DNA of 64,000 bases, from the NCBI GenBank assembly GCA_002309015.1, contig DBWM01000011.1, positions 16,586-80,585 on the forward strand, read 5' to 3'. Made by a program: the position numbers and the translations under genes. Within the stretch, counting starts at the first letter, position 1; each line of letters opens with the position of its first letter. Under the pieces are notes generated by a model that was given only the letters and a program-made list of their open reading frames with translations, searched no databases and had not been told where the DNA came from. This document shows positions 18,268-26,140 of this stretch, piece by piece. The DNA comes from Myxococcales bacterium UBA1238. Its GTDB lineage: Bacteria > Myxococcota_A > Bradymonadia > UBA7976 > UBA1532.

Positions 18268-18391
18268 CGCGTCACCCCTCCATTCGCATCGCCGTAAATT
18301 GTTAGACGACTCTTAAACTGTAAACGAAGCTGCGCGCGGTTGCCAGCAAAAAGGAGAGAGCGGGATCAGGCCTCACGCCATCAGCGATCGC

Positions 18392-19765
18392 TCACGACAG
18401 GGCTTTTTGCCTTCTGAAGAGGATAAAGAGGATCGAGGAGAGGGCGAGGGCGGCGGGGTAGAAGAGCCAGGGGAGGAATGCGAGGGGGTTCAGTTTGACG
18501 ATGCTGGCGGCGATGAGGAGCTGAGCGCCGTAGGGGAGGAAGCCTTGCATGCAGCAGGAGAACGTATCGAGCAGGCTGGCCATGCGGCGGGGGTCGATTT
18601 TGTATTGGGTAGCGATGTGTTGGGCGATCTCGCCGACGGTGAGAATGGCGACGGTGTTGTTGGCGGTGCAGGCGTCGACGAGGGCGACCAAGAGGCCGAC
18701 GGAGAGTTCGGCGCCGCGGCTGGAGCGGATACGGAAGGTGAGTTTTTGGGTGATGTAATGGAGGCCGCCGTTCATGCGGACGATTTCGAGGAGGCCACCG
18801 GCCATCATGGTGACGATGATCAGTTCGCCCATGCCGAGGATGCCTTTGCCCATCGTCTCGAACCAGGTGATGAAGCTGTAGGATCCGTCGAGGATGCCAA
18901 TCGCTCCGGTGAGGATCAGGCCGCCGGTGAGGACGACCATCACGTTGAGACCAAGGAGGGCAGTGATGAGGACGGCGAGATAGGGGATGAGTTTTAAGAA
19001 CTGGATTTCAGGCAGGTTTTGGGGCGAATGGATGCCTTGTCCGAGGAAGAGATAGAGGCCGATCATCAAAAGAGCGGGGGGGAGGGCGATCCAGAAGTTG
19101 GCGCGGAATTTGTCTTTGGGCGCGCAGCCCTGGGTGCTGGTCGCGACGATCGTCGTATCTGAGATGAAGGAGAGGTTGTCGCCAAAGAAGGATCCGCCGA
19201 TGACGATGGCGGACATCATCGCGAGATCCGCTCCGGTCGATTGAGCGAGGCCGAGGGCGATCGGCATGAGGGCGACGATCGTGCCGACGCTGGTTCCAAT
19301 CGCGAGGGAGACGAGGCAGGAAGCTAAAAAGAGGCCGACGAGGAGGATGCTTCCGGGAAAGAGCGAGAGCGTGAAATAGACGGTCGCATCGATGGAGCCC
19401 ATGCCTTTTGCAGAGGCAGCAAAGGCGCCCGCGAGGACAAAAATCCAGAGCATCAGCATCAGGTTCGAGGTGCCCGCCCCCCGGCTATAGCTCAGAATCC
19501 GCTGCATGATCGGTTTGCCCGGCGATGTTGCAATCGCATAGATGCTCGAAAACATGAACGCGACGGTGATCGGCATCTTGTAGAAGTCGCCTGAGACGAT
19601 CGAGGTTGCGAGATAGAGGATGACGAAGACGAACAGGGGACTGAGGGCGAGGAGACCTTGTCTGTGTCCTACCATTTTGCTGGTTTCGAGGGTGGGCGAG
19701 GCCTGTATGACGGCCTCCTCAAAACTGTTGTCGAGATCATTTTCTTTTTCGTCGGTGCGAGCCAC
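18392..19765 (-). CDS. Na+/H+ antiporter, NhaC family
   Basis: 457 residues starting with GTG, which has GGAG eight bases upstream. About 11-12 hydrophobic helices. The signature IGGSFFGDNLSFISDTTI, with conserved Asp and Ser residues, is the NhaC core; FIWI-type gaps and a second Asn/Thr-rich helix (DACTANNTVAILTVG) follow. Exchanges cytoplasmic Na+ for protons. The substrate could instead be lactate/malate-Na+ as in related carriers. Fits physiologically with the Na+-NQR pump at 37.9-44.9 kb. A candidate promoter and dyad lie upstream. Confidence 0.88.
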   Translation of the reverse strand: MARTDEKENDLDNSFEEAVIQASPTLETSKMVGHRQGLLALSPLFVFVILYLATSIVSGDFYKMPITVAFMFSSIYAIATSPGKPIMQRILSYSRGAGTSNLMLMLWIFVLAGAFAASAKGMGSIDATVYFTLSLFPGSILLVGLFLASCLVSLAIGTSVGTIVALMPIALGLAQSTGADLAMMSAIVIGGSFFGDNLSFISDTTIVATSTQGCAPKDKFRANFWIALPPALLMIGLYLFLGQGIHSPQNLPEIQFLKLIPYLAVLITALLGLNVMVVLTGGLILTGAIGILDGSYSFITWFETMGKGILGMGELIIVTMMAGGLLEIVRMNGGLHYITQKLTFRIRSSRGAELSVGLLVALVDACTANNTVAILTVGEIAQHIATQYKIDPRRMASLLDTFSCCMQGFLPYGAQLLIAASIVKLNPLAFLPWLFYPAALALSSILFILFRRQKALS

Positions 19766-19795
19766 AAAAAATCTCCATAAAAAGTCATTCTGTAC

Positions 19796-19823
19796 GCTAT
19801 ATCCGCGTCGTGGTTTCGATCAA
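19796..19823 (-). promoter_or_regulatory. Candidate promoter of the antiporter gene
   Basis: On the minus strand TTGATC (-35) and TATAGC (-10) are 16 bases apart, about 30 bases upstream of the GTG start at 19765. The match to consensus is moderate. Confidence 0.4.
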
Positions 19824-19834
19824 AGTGCAAAATA

Positions 19835-19859
19835 TATACCCACGAAAAAAGTAGGTATA
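19835..19859. promoter_or_regulatory. Dyad upstream of antiporter promoter, possible operator
   Basis: TATACCCAC and GTAGGTATA form a 9-bp inverted repeat with one mismatch around a 7-base A-rich spacer. It sits 11 bases upstream of the candidate -35, where an activator would bind. No regulator gene is adjacent. Confidence 0.35.
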
Positions 19860-19995
19860 AGAGAGCGATTGAAAACCGGAGGACCGCTTTTGGGGAAGCG
19901 GCTTTTTCAGCTCTCATGGCATGGTGAGGAGAATCTGGAGAAAACGAAAGCGGAGAATGAGGGAGAAGCGCAAATGGGGGGGCGAGGAAATCGCT

Positions 19996-20654
19996 TTATT
20001 TCACCGTTTTCCCCAGCTGGTAGGCGGCCTCGGCGTAGGGGGTGCCTTTGATGCTTCCGGGCGTCCAGATTCCGGGGGCGATCACCTGACCCGCATCTTC
20101 CCAGCCCATATAGTCGATGAGCGTGCGATAATGGGCCACCATCGCATCGGCATCTTTTTTGGCCTGATTGGCGTAAGCCATCAGAAATGCAGCTTTTTTC
20201 TTTACATGAAGCTGGCCGTTCAGCGCATAGAAGCGATCGATCACGGTTTTTAACTGCGCCGAGAAACCAAAATCATACATGGGGGAACAGAAGACGATCA
20301 GATCGGCGCTGACGAGTTCAGATCGCAGGCTCTTTGTGAAGTCATCGTTGAAGATGCAGGGCCCGTTCATCCCACAATGATTGCAGCCCACGCAGGGCCG
20401 AACGTCGCTTTCGGCCGCATTGAAGCGAAGAATTCATACCCCGCTTCCTTTGCACCCTTCTCGAACCGATCGGCCATGTGATTCATGTTGCCATTTTTGC
20501 GCGGGCTGCCCGTCAGTAAGACGATCTTCATCTTTTTGTTTTCCCCCCTGGCAGCGTCCGTCGTCGTCCCCGATGCGAGTACCTAAGAGGGGGAAAGCAG
20601 CAGACTGCCCGCCAGCACAGCGGCTGAGGATTGAAGGAACTTACGGCGATCCAT
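19996..20654 (-). pseudogene. Tat-exported flavodoxin/NAD(P)H-FMN reductase, broken by amber codon and frameshift
   Basis: Reading from the ATG at 20654 gives a twin-arginine signal peptide, MDRRKFLQSSAAVLAGSLLL, then SPS and an in-frame TAG (20584-20586). Without that stop the frame continues as VLASGTTTDAARGENKK directly into MKIVLLTGSPRKNGNM (from 20531), the start of a flavodoxin-fold FMN reductase. Near 20430 the frame is lost by one missing base; the next frame carries RFNAAESDVRPCVGCNHCGMNG and runs to the stop at 19996. The FMN fold is otherwise complete (TGSPRKNGN, CSPMYDFGF). An AGGGGGG before the ATG at 20531 could allow internal start, but the frameshift would still truncate it. 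It follows the flavin reductase lipoprotein by 10 bases. Confidence 0.8.
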
Positions 20655-20664
20655 GGAGTTTTCC

Positions 20665-21414
20665 CTATTTTTGCCAGATATGGACGATCTCGCCGATATA
20701 CATGTAATGGACGTCGATGCCCCTCTGCTTGTACCAGTCGCGCTGTTCCTGCTGGAGCAGGCTGGAATCGAACTGGGCGGCGTAGATCTTTTTGCATTCA
20801 ATGGCAAAGTCGGACTCGGCGTAGCGCGGGTTTCCGAGCTCGGTCCATTCGGCGGTCAGATGGGCGCCCGCAACTTTATCTTCATCGCGCCCCGAAACGC
20901 GGCCCAGATAAGCCAGCTGATCGCGCATCGCCTCTGGAAAATGCGAAACCGTGAAGTGATCGTTCTTTTGAAGAAAGTCAAAGGTGTAACGACTGGGGCT
21001 GACATAGATGGTGACGACATCCTTGCTCCAAAGACGGCCGATGCTGCCCCAGCCGATCGTCATCAGGTTGGCTTTTTCCTTGTTGCCGGCGGCCACGACC
21101 ATCCAGTCTTCACCAAAAAGCCGCGCCATATTGTAAGGGATCTCGCGCGGCGCGATCTCTTTCCATGCCTTCGAATTCATCTTCCGATCCTCCTGGATTG
21201 CTTTGGCTCTTACGAGCGCAGCCCGCTCCTTCTCCTGGAGTGCTCTGGCTTTTACGAGCTCAGCCAGCTCCTCCTCCTGAATTGCTTTGGCTTTTACGAG
21301 CTCAGCCTGAGCCTCCTCCGACTTTGCAGAAGGCGCCTCCGTTTGGGACTCGCGGCTGCAGGCACAGAGGAACAGACAACCGAAGAGCCATGTGCGGGCA
21401 GATGCGTTCATCAT
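20665..21414 (-). CDS. Lipoprotein flavin reductase-like protein (FMN-binding split barrel) with repeat linker
   Basis: 249 residues. A lipoprotein signal peptide with lipobox LCAC is followed by a linker of three 13-residue repeats (AELVKAKAIQEEE, AELVKARALQEKE, AALVRAKAIQED), predicted helical. From about residue 80 comes a flavin-reductase-like split barrel (FGEDWMVVAAGNKEKANLMT, IGWGSIGRLW, VSPSRYTFDFL, FTVSHFPE). Members of this family are usually cytoplasmic; lipid anchoring suggests an extracytoplasmic flavin or redox role. The next gene downstream encoded a Tat-exported flavodoxin, so the pair looks like an envelope redox module. Upstream, 24 bases away, is the helical protein gene. 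Confidence 0.8.
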   Translation of the reverse strand: MMNASARTWLFGCLFLCACSRESQTEAPSAKSEEAQAELVKAKAIQEEELAELVKARALQEKERAALVRAKAIQEDRKMNSKAWKEIAPREIPYNMARLFGEDWMVVAAGNKEKANLMTIGWGSIGRLWSKDVVTIYVSPSRYTFDFLQKNDHFTVSHFPEAMRDQLAYLGRVSGRDEDKVAGAHLTAEWTELGNPRYAESDFAIECKKIYAAQFDSSLLQQEQRDWYKQRGIDVHYMYIGEIVHIWQK

Positions 21415-21438
21415 ATGAGACTCTCTGCAGCTTTAAAG

Positions 21439-22254
21439 CTACTTCTTGGCCTTGGCGTTTTCGTCCTTTGAAGACTCCGCCGGCGGCTCTTTTTCTCCCT
21501 CTTTCTTGGCCTTCTTCTTCGTTTGGATCTTATGGAAGCAGGATTCGACGATCTTGTAATCGCTGTTGTAGGCCATGAGCAGTCGCGCGTAGGCGTGATT
21601 GTAGAAGTTGCGCGCTTTTTCGGCGACCTGATTCAAAGCGATCGTGGCGTCATTCTCTGCGCTGATGGCCGCCGCCCGCTTTTCGATCTGATCGCGAATC
21701 TTTTGCATATTGGCTTCGAGATCTGGAATATGATTCCTGAAGAGTTCATAATCCGCATCAGCCGCAATCTTATCGCGCAAACGGTGGATGTAATCGATGT
21801 GATGCGAATAACCGTGATTGGGATTCGACAGCTCCGTCGGGCTCTTAGGGAAAATCTTCAGATAAATCGGATCCTTGGAATCCCCCTGAAGATGCGCCCT
21901 GACCTCGCGCGCAATCTGAAGGACGAGCTTGTGGCTGTCGGTCACCACCTGTTTTAACTCCGCATTGAGCCCCACCCGGTTGGCATTGGCCATCATGAGC
22001 GCATCCTGCGCCTGATGCAGCTGCTGCAGATGATCGCCGCATTCAACCATCAACTGCTTTGGCCCATTCGGCCCCTCAGGATCCTCCGGCGCAGGCTTCC
22101 GCATCAACTGCACGCGCAAAAACAAAATCGAGTTATAAGTGGTCGTATGAGGCGTCTTATCGGTCAGCTGATTCATCCATTCTCTCCCCAGGGCAGCCCC
22201 CGCCACCCCAAAAGGCCAGTCTCCATCACCGGCCATATTCACATTTTTGAGCAT
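21439..22254 (-). CDS. Hypothetical helical protein, 271 aa
   Basis: No signal peptide. Long helical segments with coiled-coil character (about residues 75-110 and 160-235) and a Lys/Glu-rich tail (KKKAKKEGEKEPPAESSK). The start is uncertain: ATG at 22254 or seven codons later; neither has a good ribosome-binding site. It precedes the lipoprotein flavin reductase by 24 bases, so they may be co-transcribed. Family not recognised. Confidence 0.6.
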   Translation of the reverse strand: MLKNVNMAGDGDWPFGVAGAALGREWMNQLTDKTPHTTTYNSILFLRVQLMRKPAPEDPEGPNGPKQLMVECGDHLQQLHQAQDALMMANANRVGLNAELKQVVTDSHKLVLQIAREVRAHLQGDSKDPIYLKIFPKSPTELSNPNHGYSHHIDYIHRLRDKIAADADYELFRNHIPDLEANMQKIRDQIEKRAAAISAENDATIALNQVAEKARNFYNHAYARLLMAYNSDYKIVESCFHKIQTKKKAKKEGEKEPPAESSKDENAKAKK

Positions 22255-22632
22255 AGCAGATTCGAGGATTCAAAAAAGAGTTTTTTTTCATGGATGGGCG
22301 ATTTTTTTGAGGGAGGGTGTATGCAGAAGTGATACTTTGAAGGCGTCGTGAGAGCATGGGGAAGGCGATTGAACGATTGAATTCCGTGGGCTTGTGGATC
22401 GATGGCGGTGTTTAACGAGTGAATGGGGGTTATGGAGAGCTGGGCGATGGAATTCAGGGCGTGAATGCCTGTGGCGGAAGTTCGGGATGGGGAGTTAACG
22501 CGTGAATGGAGGATGGGGAAGTTCGGGATGGGGAGTTAATGGATGAAGGAAAATGGTGGGGGAGTTCGGGAGATGGGGAGCAGTGGATAGAGCGAGCTTA
22601 AACGAATCAGCTGAGCGGATTCGTGAGGTTTT
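22255..22632. other. 378-bp intergenic region with a degenerate 41-44 bp repeat
   Basis: G-rich, low-complexity sequence. GGAAGTTCGGGATGGGGAGT starts at 22476 and again at 22517 (41 bp later), with a degenerate third copy at 22561. Units of the form GTGAATG...GGAG continue upstream. An inverted repeat CGAATC/GATTCG (22603-22623) lies just after the stop of the HNH gene and could be part of its transcript end, though no T-run follows. No coding region seen. Confidence 0.5.
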
Positions 22633-23280
22633 TTAATCGTCTTCTTTTGGGGGAATGAGCATCAGACTGGAATCGAACTCTCCCTTTTGCTTGAAATATT
22701 GGATCATATCGATAAACGGATTGAGTTCCTCACCGTCTTCATTGAGATACCATTCAATATACTCCGCATCGCCTTTTGAACCGTAAAAACAGGCTTCAAA
22801 GACCGCTTTTCGGGCCTGGCGCAGGCGATAGGCGTTTAAATTTAAGAGTTCGACGGTATAGCGGCCTTGTTTGGTCTTTCCTTCAATCTGACCATCAGAG
22901 AAAAATCGAAAATGCCTTTCGCAGCCTTCCTGCAAAGGTGAGACGAAGAGCGCTTCATCAAATCTGTTTTGTTTGCTGTGGCCGCAGGTGCTTTGCGCGC
23001 CTTTGGTTTCGCAGGAAGCGACGATGTTTTCATAGCACATCGACTTTTGAGGGTATCGCTCTTTGGGGCAGATATGCTCGTTATGAGCATGATCGGGTGA
23101 AATTCTCTGGCAGCAGTAAGCGCAGAGAAATTTCTGTTCATCAACCAGGCTTTCGCGCAGTTTTCTTGCGATGTTTCGGCCTTCCTCTGTTTGGACGAGC
23201 GCCTGATAAGTGAGGTTGCGACGCTTTTGAAGGTATTGGCTCCAGAACTCAGGCGTGTTCGTTTTCGTGATTCTTCTCAT
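22633..23280 (-). CDS. ptuB: Septu-type HNH endonuclease PtuB (TIGR02646-like)
   Basis: 215 residues from MRRITKTNTPEFW; a second in-frame ATG lies five codons earlier. The Cys/His core reads CAYCCQRI, then HNEHICPKERYP, CYENIVASC, CGHSKQ, as in the TIGR02646 HNH family. ELLNLNAYRLRQAR follows, which is also typical of that family. In Septu systems this nuclease partners the PtuA ATPase to block phage. The start lies inside the 3' end of the ATPase gene (32-47 base overlap), so the two are translationally coupled. Confidence 0.82.
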   Translation of the reverse strand: MRRITKTNTPEFWSQYLQKRRNLTYQALVQTEEGRNIARKLRESLVDEQKFLCAYCCQRISPDHAHNEHICPKERYPQKSMCYENIVASCETKGAQSTCGHSKQNRFDEALFVSPLQEGCERHFRFFSDGQIEGKTKQGRYTVELLNLNAYRLRQARKAVFEACFYGSKGDAEYIEWYLNEDGEELNPFIDMIQYFKQKGEFDSSLMLIPPKEDD

Positions 23281-24565
23281 CTTTCCTCTTTGCATAGTTG
23301 AGTCTCATCGAGAGCCTGAGGGCATCTGCATGCTGAGCGCCTGTCGTTTCGGAAATCTTTGAGAGCAGCCTTTGCGCGAGATCATACTGCCGATCTTCGA
23401 TCGCCAGCTCTGTATCATGTAAAAGCTTTTCAAAATCCTGGTTTCGGCAGGATGTGTTCATAAACTCTTCAAGGATATAGTTCGCATCATATCCGTTCAT
23501 CTGAGGCAGTTCATCGACGGTGATCGTCTCATCGTGAATCAGTTTTCGGATGCGACAGGGCTGATCGATCTCACCGAGCACCTGCGGAGAATGCGTTGAG
23601 AGCATAAACTGGCAATGGGGAAAGATGGAAAGCAGGTTAGGGATCACTCTCCGCTGCCATTTGGGATGGAGATGGAGTTCGATCTCATCGATGAGAATGA
23701 CGCCTTCTCCTTCGAGCGGTGAGGTGAGCCCGGGATTGGCGATCGCGAGCCTTAAAGCGATGTCACCGACGAGTGCGAGCAAACATTTTTCGCCATCAGA
23801 GAGCTGGCCAAAGCCAATCTTTTGCGCGTTCTTTTCAATACAGATTTTAAACGGCTTCTTCTCTACATGGAGATCTTTAAATTCAGGAATCATCCTTTGA
23901 ATCGCTTCCTGAACCGCTTCATGCTGCCTTCTGTGCCATTTTAAGAACGGATCGGGGTAATCGATCGGCAAAAAATCCTGATCGGCTTCACATTCCCGGA
24001 AGCGTCCAATAAAAGTTCTGAAATCGAGCGCGCTCGAAAGCGCGTTGTCATACGCATTGAAGGGCGAAGTCGCCGGGCGGTAGGTGCGAATGCGTTCCGG
24101 AATCTCTAAGATGGCGCGGTTGGTGGGGTAATAGGCGACGAGAGGCAATCGCGCCTGCATGATCGAGTCGTCATGAGAGATTTCTTCAAAGAATTGCTTG
24201 AAGGGCTCCATGTTTTCGACATGTTCGAGAACGCCATCCGTATTTTCGTAGAATGAATAGCCTTCGCCTCGTTCTGCGTAGATATATTCAGAGATAAAGA
24301 AGCCTTTTTTCCCATCGAACTGATGCTGAAGGATGATTTCGCCCTCATACTGCATCTGTCCGGCGCGAATGTTCTCATTTTTGCCCGAAAGCTCAAACTC
24401 TGAGTCGAAATAACGGCATTTTGAAAGCATGAGCGCCAAAAAATCGAGAATCGTCGATTTGCCTGTGCCGTTATCTCCGATGAAAACATTGAGCCTCGGA
24501 TCAAAATCGAGTTCGAGCTTCTCAATCCCTCTGAAATCCCGGATATTTAATCGTTTGACGCGCAT
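23249..24565 (-). CDS. ptuA: Septu-type AAA/ABC ATPase PtuA
   Basis: 438 residues. Walker A is GDNGTGKSTILD near the N-terminus; the ABC-like signature is FGQLSDGEKCLLALV; Walker B is VILIDEIELHLHP and the switch is MLSTHSPQVLGE. This is the RecF/SMC-like ATPase layout of OLD-family and Septu proteins. GGAG sits eight bases before the ATG. The partner HNH gene overlaps its 3' end. It is the last but one gene of the defence island, and a 121-base gap with a dyad separates it from the SEFIR gene. Confidence 0.85.
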   Translation of the reverse strand: MRVKRLNIRDFRGIEKLELDFDPRLNVFIGDNGTGKSTILDFLALMLSKCRYFDSEFELSGKNENIRAGQMQYEGEIILQHQFDGKKGFFISEYIYAERGEGYSFYENTDGVLEHVENMEPFKQFFEEISHDDSIMQARLPLVAYYPTNRAILEIPERIRTYRPATSPFNAYDNALSSALDFRTFIGRFRECEADQDFLPIDYPDPFLKWHRRQHEAVQEAIQRMIPEFKDLHVEKKPFKICIEKNAQKIGFGQLSDGEKCLLALVGDIALRLAIANPGLTSPLEGEGVILIDEIELHLHPKWQRRVIPNLLSIFPHCQFMLSTHSPQVLGEIDQPCRIRKLIHDETITVDELPQMNGYDANYILEEFMNTSCRNQDFEKLLHDTELAIEDRQYDLAQRLLSKISETTGAQHADALRLSMRLNYAKRKDEKNHENEHA

Positions 24566-24595
24566 GAGCGGACTCCACCAATCAAAGCGATCAAA

Positions 24596-24617
24596 GTTTT
24601 AGCAGTTCTGCTGAAAC
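24596..24617. promoter_or_regulatory. Near-perfect palindrome upstream of ptuA
   Basis: GTTTTAGCAG and CTGCTGAAAC are separated by two bases; one position is a wobble. It lies about 30 bases upstream of the ATPase start, inside the only sizeable gap in the 3' half of the island. It could be an operator or part of a transcript end. Confidence 0.3.
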
Positions 24618-24686
24618 GATGAAACTTATTTTGAAAATATGCGGCTTTTTGGCTTTGAACGATCGTGTTTTTGGGGATGATTTGAC

Positions 24687-26123
24687 TTAGTTGCAAGAAC
24701 CAAGCTGGTTTGAATCGATGTAATCAAAAATGAGAGGCGCTGTTATATCCCTCATAGGCCATCTGATTCTTTCCCGAGGGTGCTCGTTAAAGTATTGTTT
24801 AATTTGTTCAAGCTTATGAATAAACTCTTCCTCTCTTTTATATCCAAAGATCTGCGCAATCTCCTTTAAATGCTCTTTAGAACTTAATCTTTGAGAGAAC
24901 GTTTTCATTATCTGATAATATTTATCGTAACTACATGTGATCGGAATCCAAGGTTTTGATTTGTCAATCCCATTTTGAAAGACCGATGCTTGATAGCAAA
25001 GTGCATCAGCCAAAACGAATTGATCTTGCGTACAAATTCTTTTGTTGAGCGTCTGAACCCAATCATAGGCTATCCCTGAAAAATAGTTCTGCTGATCACG
25101 TTGCTTGATGGCTTCTTCAAGCTTTGAATTGTCATGATAAAATATACAAAAACTTTTATTCTGTTGCGTCATATATATAGTATTTATGGAGTATGTTTTA
25201 CTAAAAATATTTGACAGCTCTTTAAATCTCTCTTCTTTGTGATAAATTGCAATCGTATAAATAAAAAGCTCATGCAGGCGTGTTTTAAGTAACTCTGATT
25301 TGATTGTAGACAAAGGGTTGAGCACATTGAAGATTTCTTCATACGTCTTGGTAATTAATTTCTCAGAACCAGGGACGATATGTACATATTGAAGCAACTC
25401 AAGAAACTGATCCCTGATAAGTTGAGTCTGCTGATAAAGGGACAGGATCTGATCAGATTCGAGTTCTTTTGATGAATCGTCTGAAATCGACTGAATGAAT
25501 TTCTCTTTCACTTCTGCCAAATATTCTTTGAATTTATTTTCTCTTAGAAGATCAGATCCCTCTTTTTTTAAAGAAGCATATTTTCTTTTGAAGAGCTCAT
25601 TGGTGTCTTTAGGGTTGTCGACCCATAAGGGTTTGGTGCCCAGTTCCGGTTCTACAATCTCTGGCTGGCCATAAAGATGCCTTACAAGTTTTTGATAATT
25701 TTCATCTCCATCTTCGAAGTCGCATAGATCGATATAATTTCGTGATTTTAAATAGGCAGGGAGTGGATCTATCCCATCTTCATTGCGTTCAAATATGATT
25801 GGAATAAATTTTGCTTGATCAGCTTTTTTGTAAACTTCAGCAGATATAATCTGCGTTTCACTACCGACGCCTCCAGATCTTTCATTTGCTTTTTTGGAAT
25901 AGATCGGATCCAACAGGATTAAAACGTTGGTGACAGATGGGTCTGTCACACTTTTTTCCATAAAAGCATAGATATCCTGCCCAGGCCTGAGAGACCATTG
26001 GTCTAGCAAGACATTGACGCCATCGCTTTTTAAAAAACACGCCAGTTTAAGGACCTTATTTTTATAGTCCTCGTCTTTCCATGCGTAGGAAATAAAAACT
26101 TTTGGGTGTTCGATCTTTTCCAT
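24687..26123 (-). CDS. SEFIR/TIR-like domain protein, putative defence effector
   Basis: 478 residues. The start at 26123 has GGAAA upstream; the frame is open further upstream, into hsdS, without other support. The first 150 residues are a SEFIR domain: VFISYAWKDEDYKNKVLKL, LKSDGVNVLLDQWSLRPGQD, and NVLILLDPIYSKKA. About 320 residues of AT-rich, helical sequence follow, rich in Lys, Glu and Ile, with no recognised domain; this would be a sensor or adaptor region. Bacterial SEFIR/TIR proteins commonly act in abortive anti-phage defence, often by consuming NAD. It begins 17 bases after hsdS. Its base composition is visibly more AT-rich than the host genes. Confidence 0.75.
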   Translation of the reverse strand: MEKIEHPKVFISYAWKDEDYKNKVLKLACFLKSDGVNVLLDQWSLRPGQDIYAFMEKSVTDPSVTNVLILLDPIYSKKANERSGGVGSETQIISAEVYKKADQAKFIPIIFERNEDGIDPLPAYLKSRNYIDLCDFEDGDENYQKLVRHLYGQPEIVEPELGTKPLWVDNPKDTNELFKRKYASLKKEGSDLLRENKFKEYLAEVKEKFIQSISDDSSKELESDQILSLYQQTQLIRDQFLELLQYVHIVPGSEKLITKTYEEIFNVLNPLSTIKSELLKTRLHELFIYTIAIYHKEERFKELSNIFSKTYSINTIYMTQQNKSFCIFYHDNSKLEEAIKQRDQQNYFSGIAYDWVQTLNKRICTQDQFVLADALCYQASVFQNGIDKSKPWIPITCSYDKYYQIMKTFSQRLSSKEHLKEIAQIFGYKREEEFIHKLEQIKQYFNEHPRERIRWPMRDITAPLIFDYIDSNQLGSCN

Positions 26124-26140
26124 TGCTGATTTCCTTTCGA

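Noticed and set aside
18407..18997. 196-codon plus-strand frame opposite the antiporter
   Set aside because: Acidic, low-complexity antisense of a hydrophobic membrane protein.
20584..20586. Amber readthrough (recoding) in the Tat flavodoxin gene
   Set aside because: A second break, the frameshift near 20430, makes decay or sequence error the simpler explanation; no suppressor or special-amino-acid machinery is in the window.
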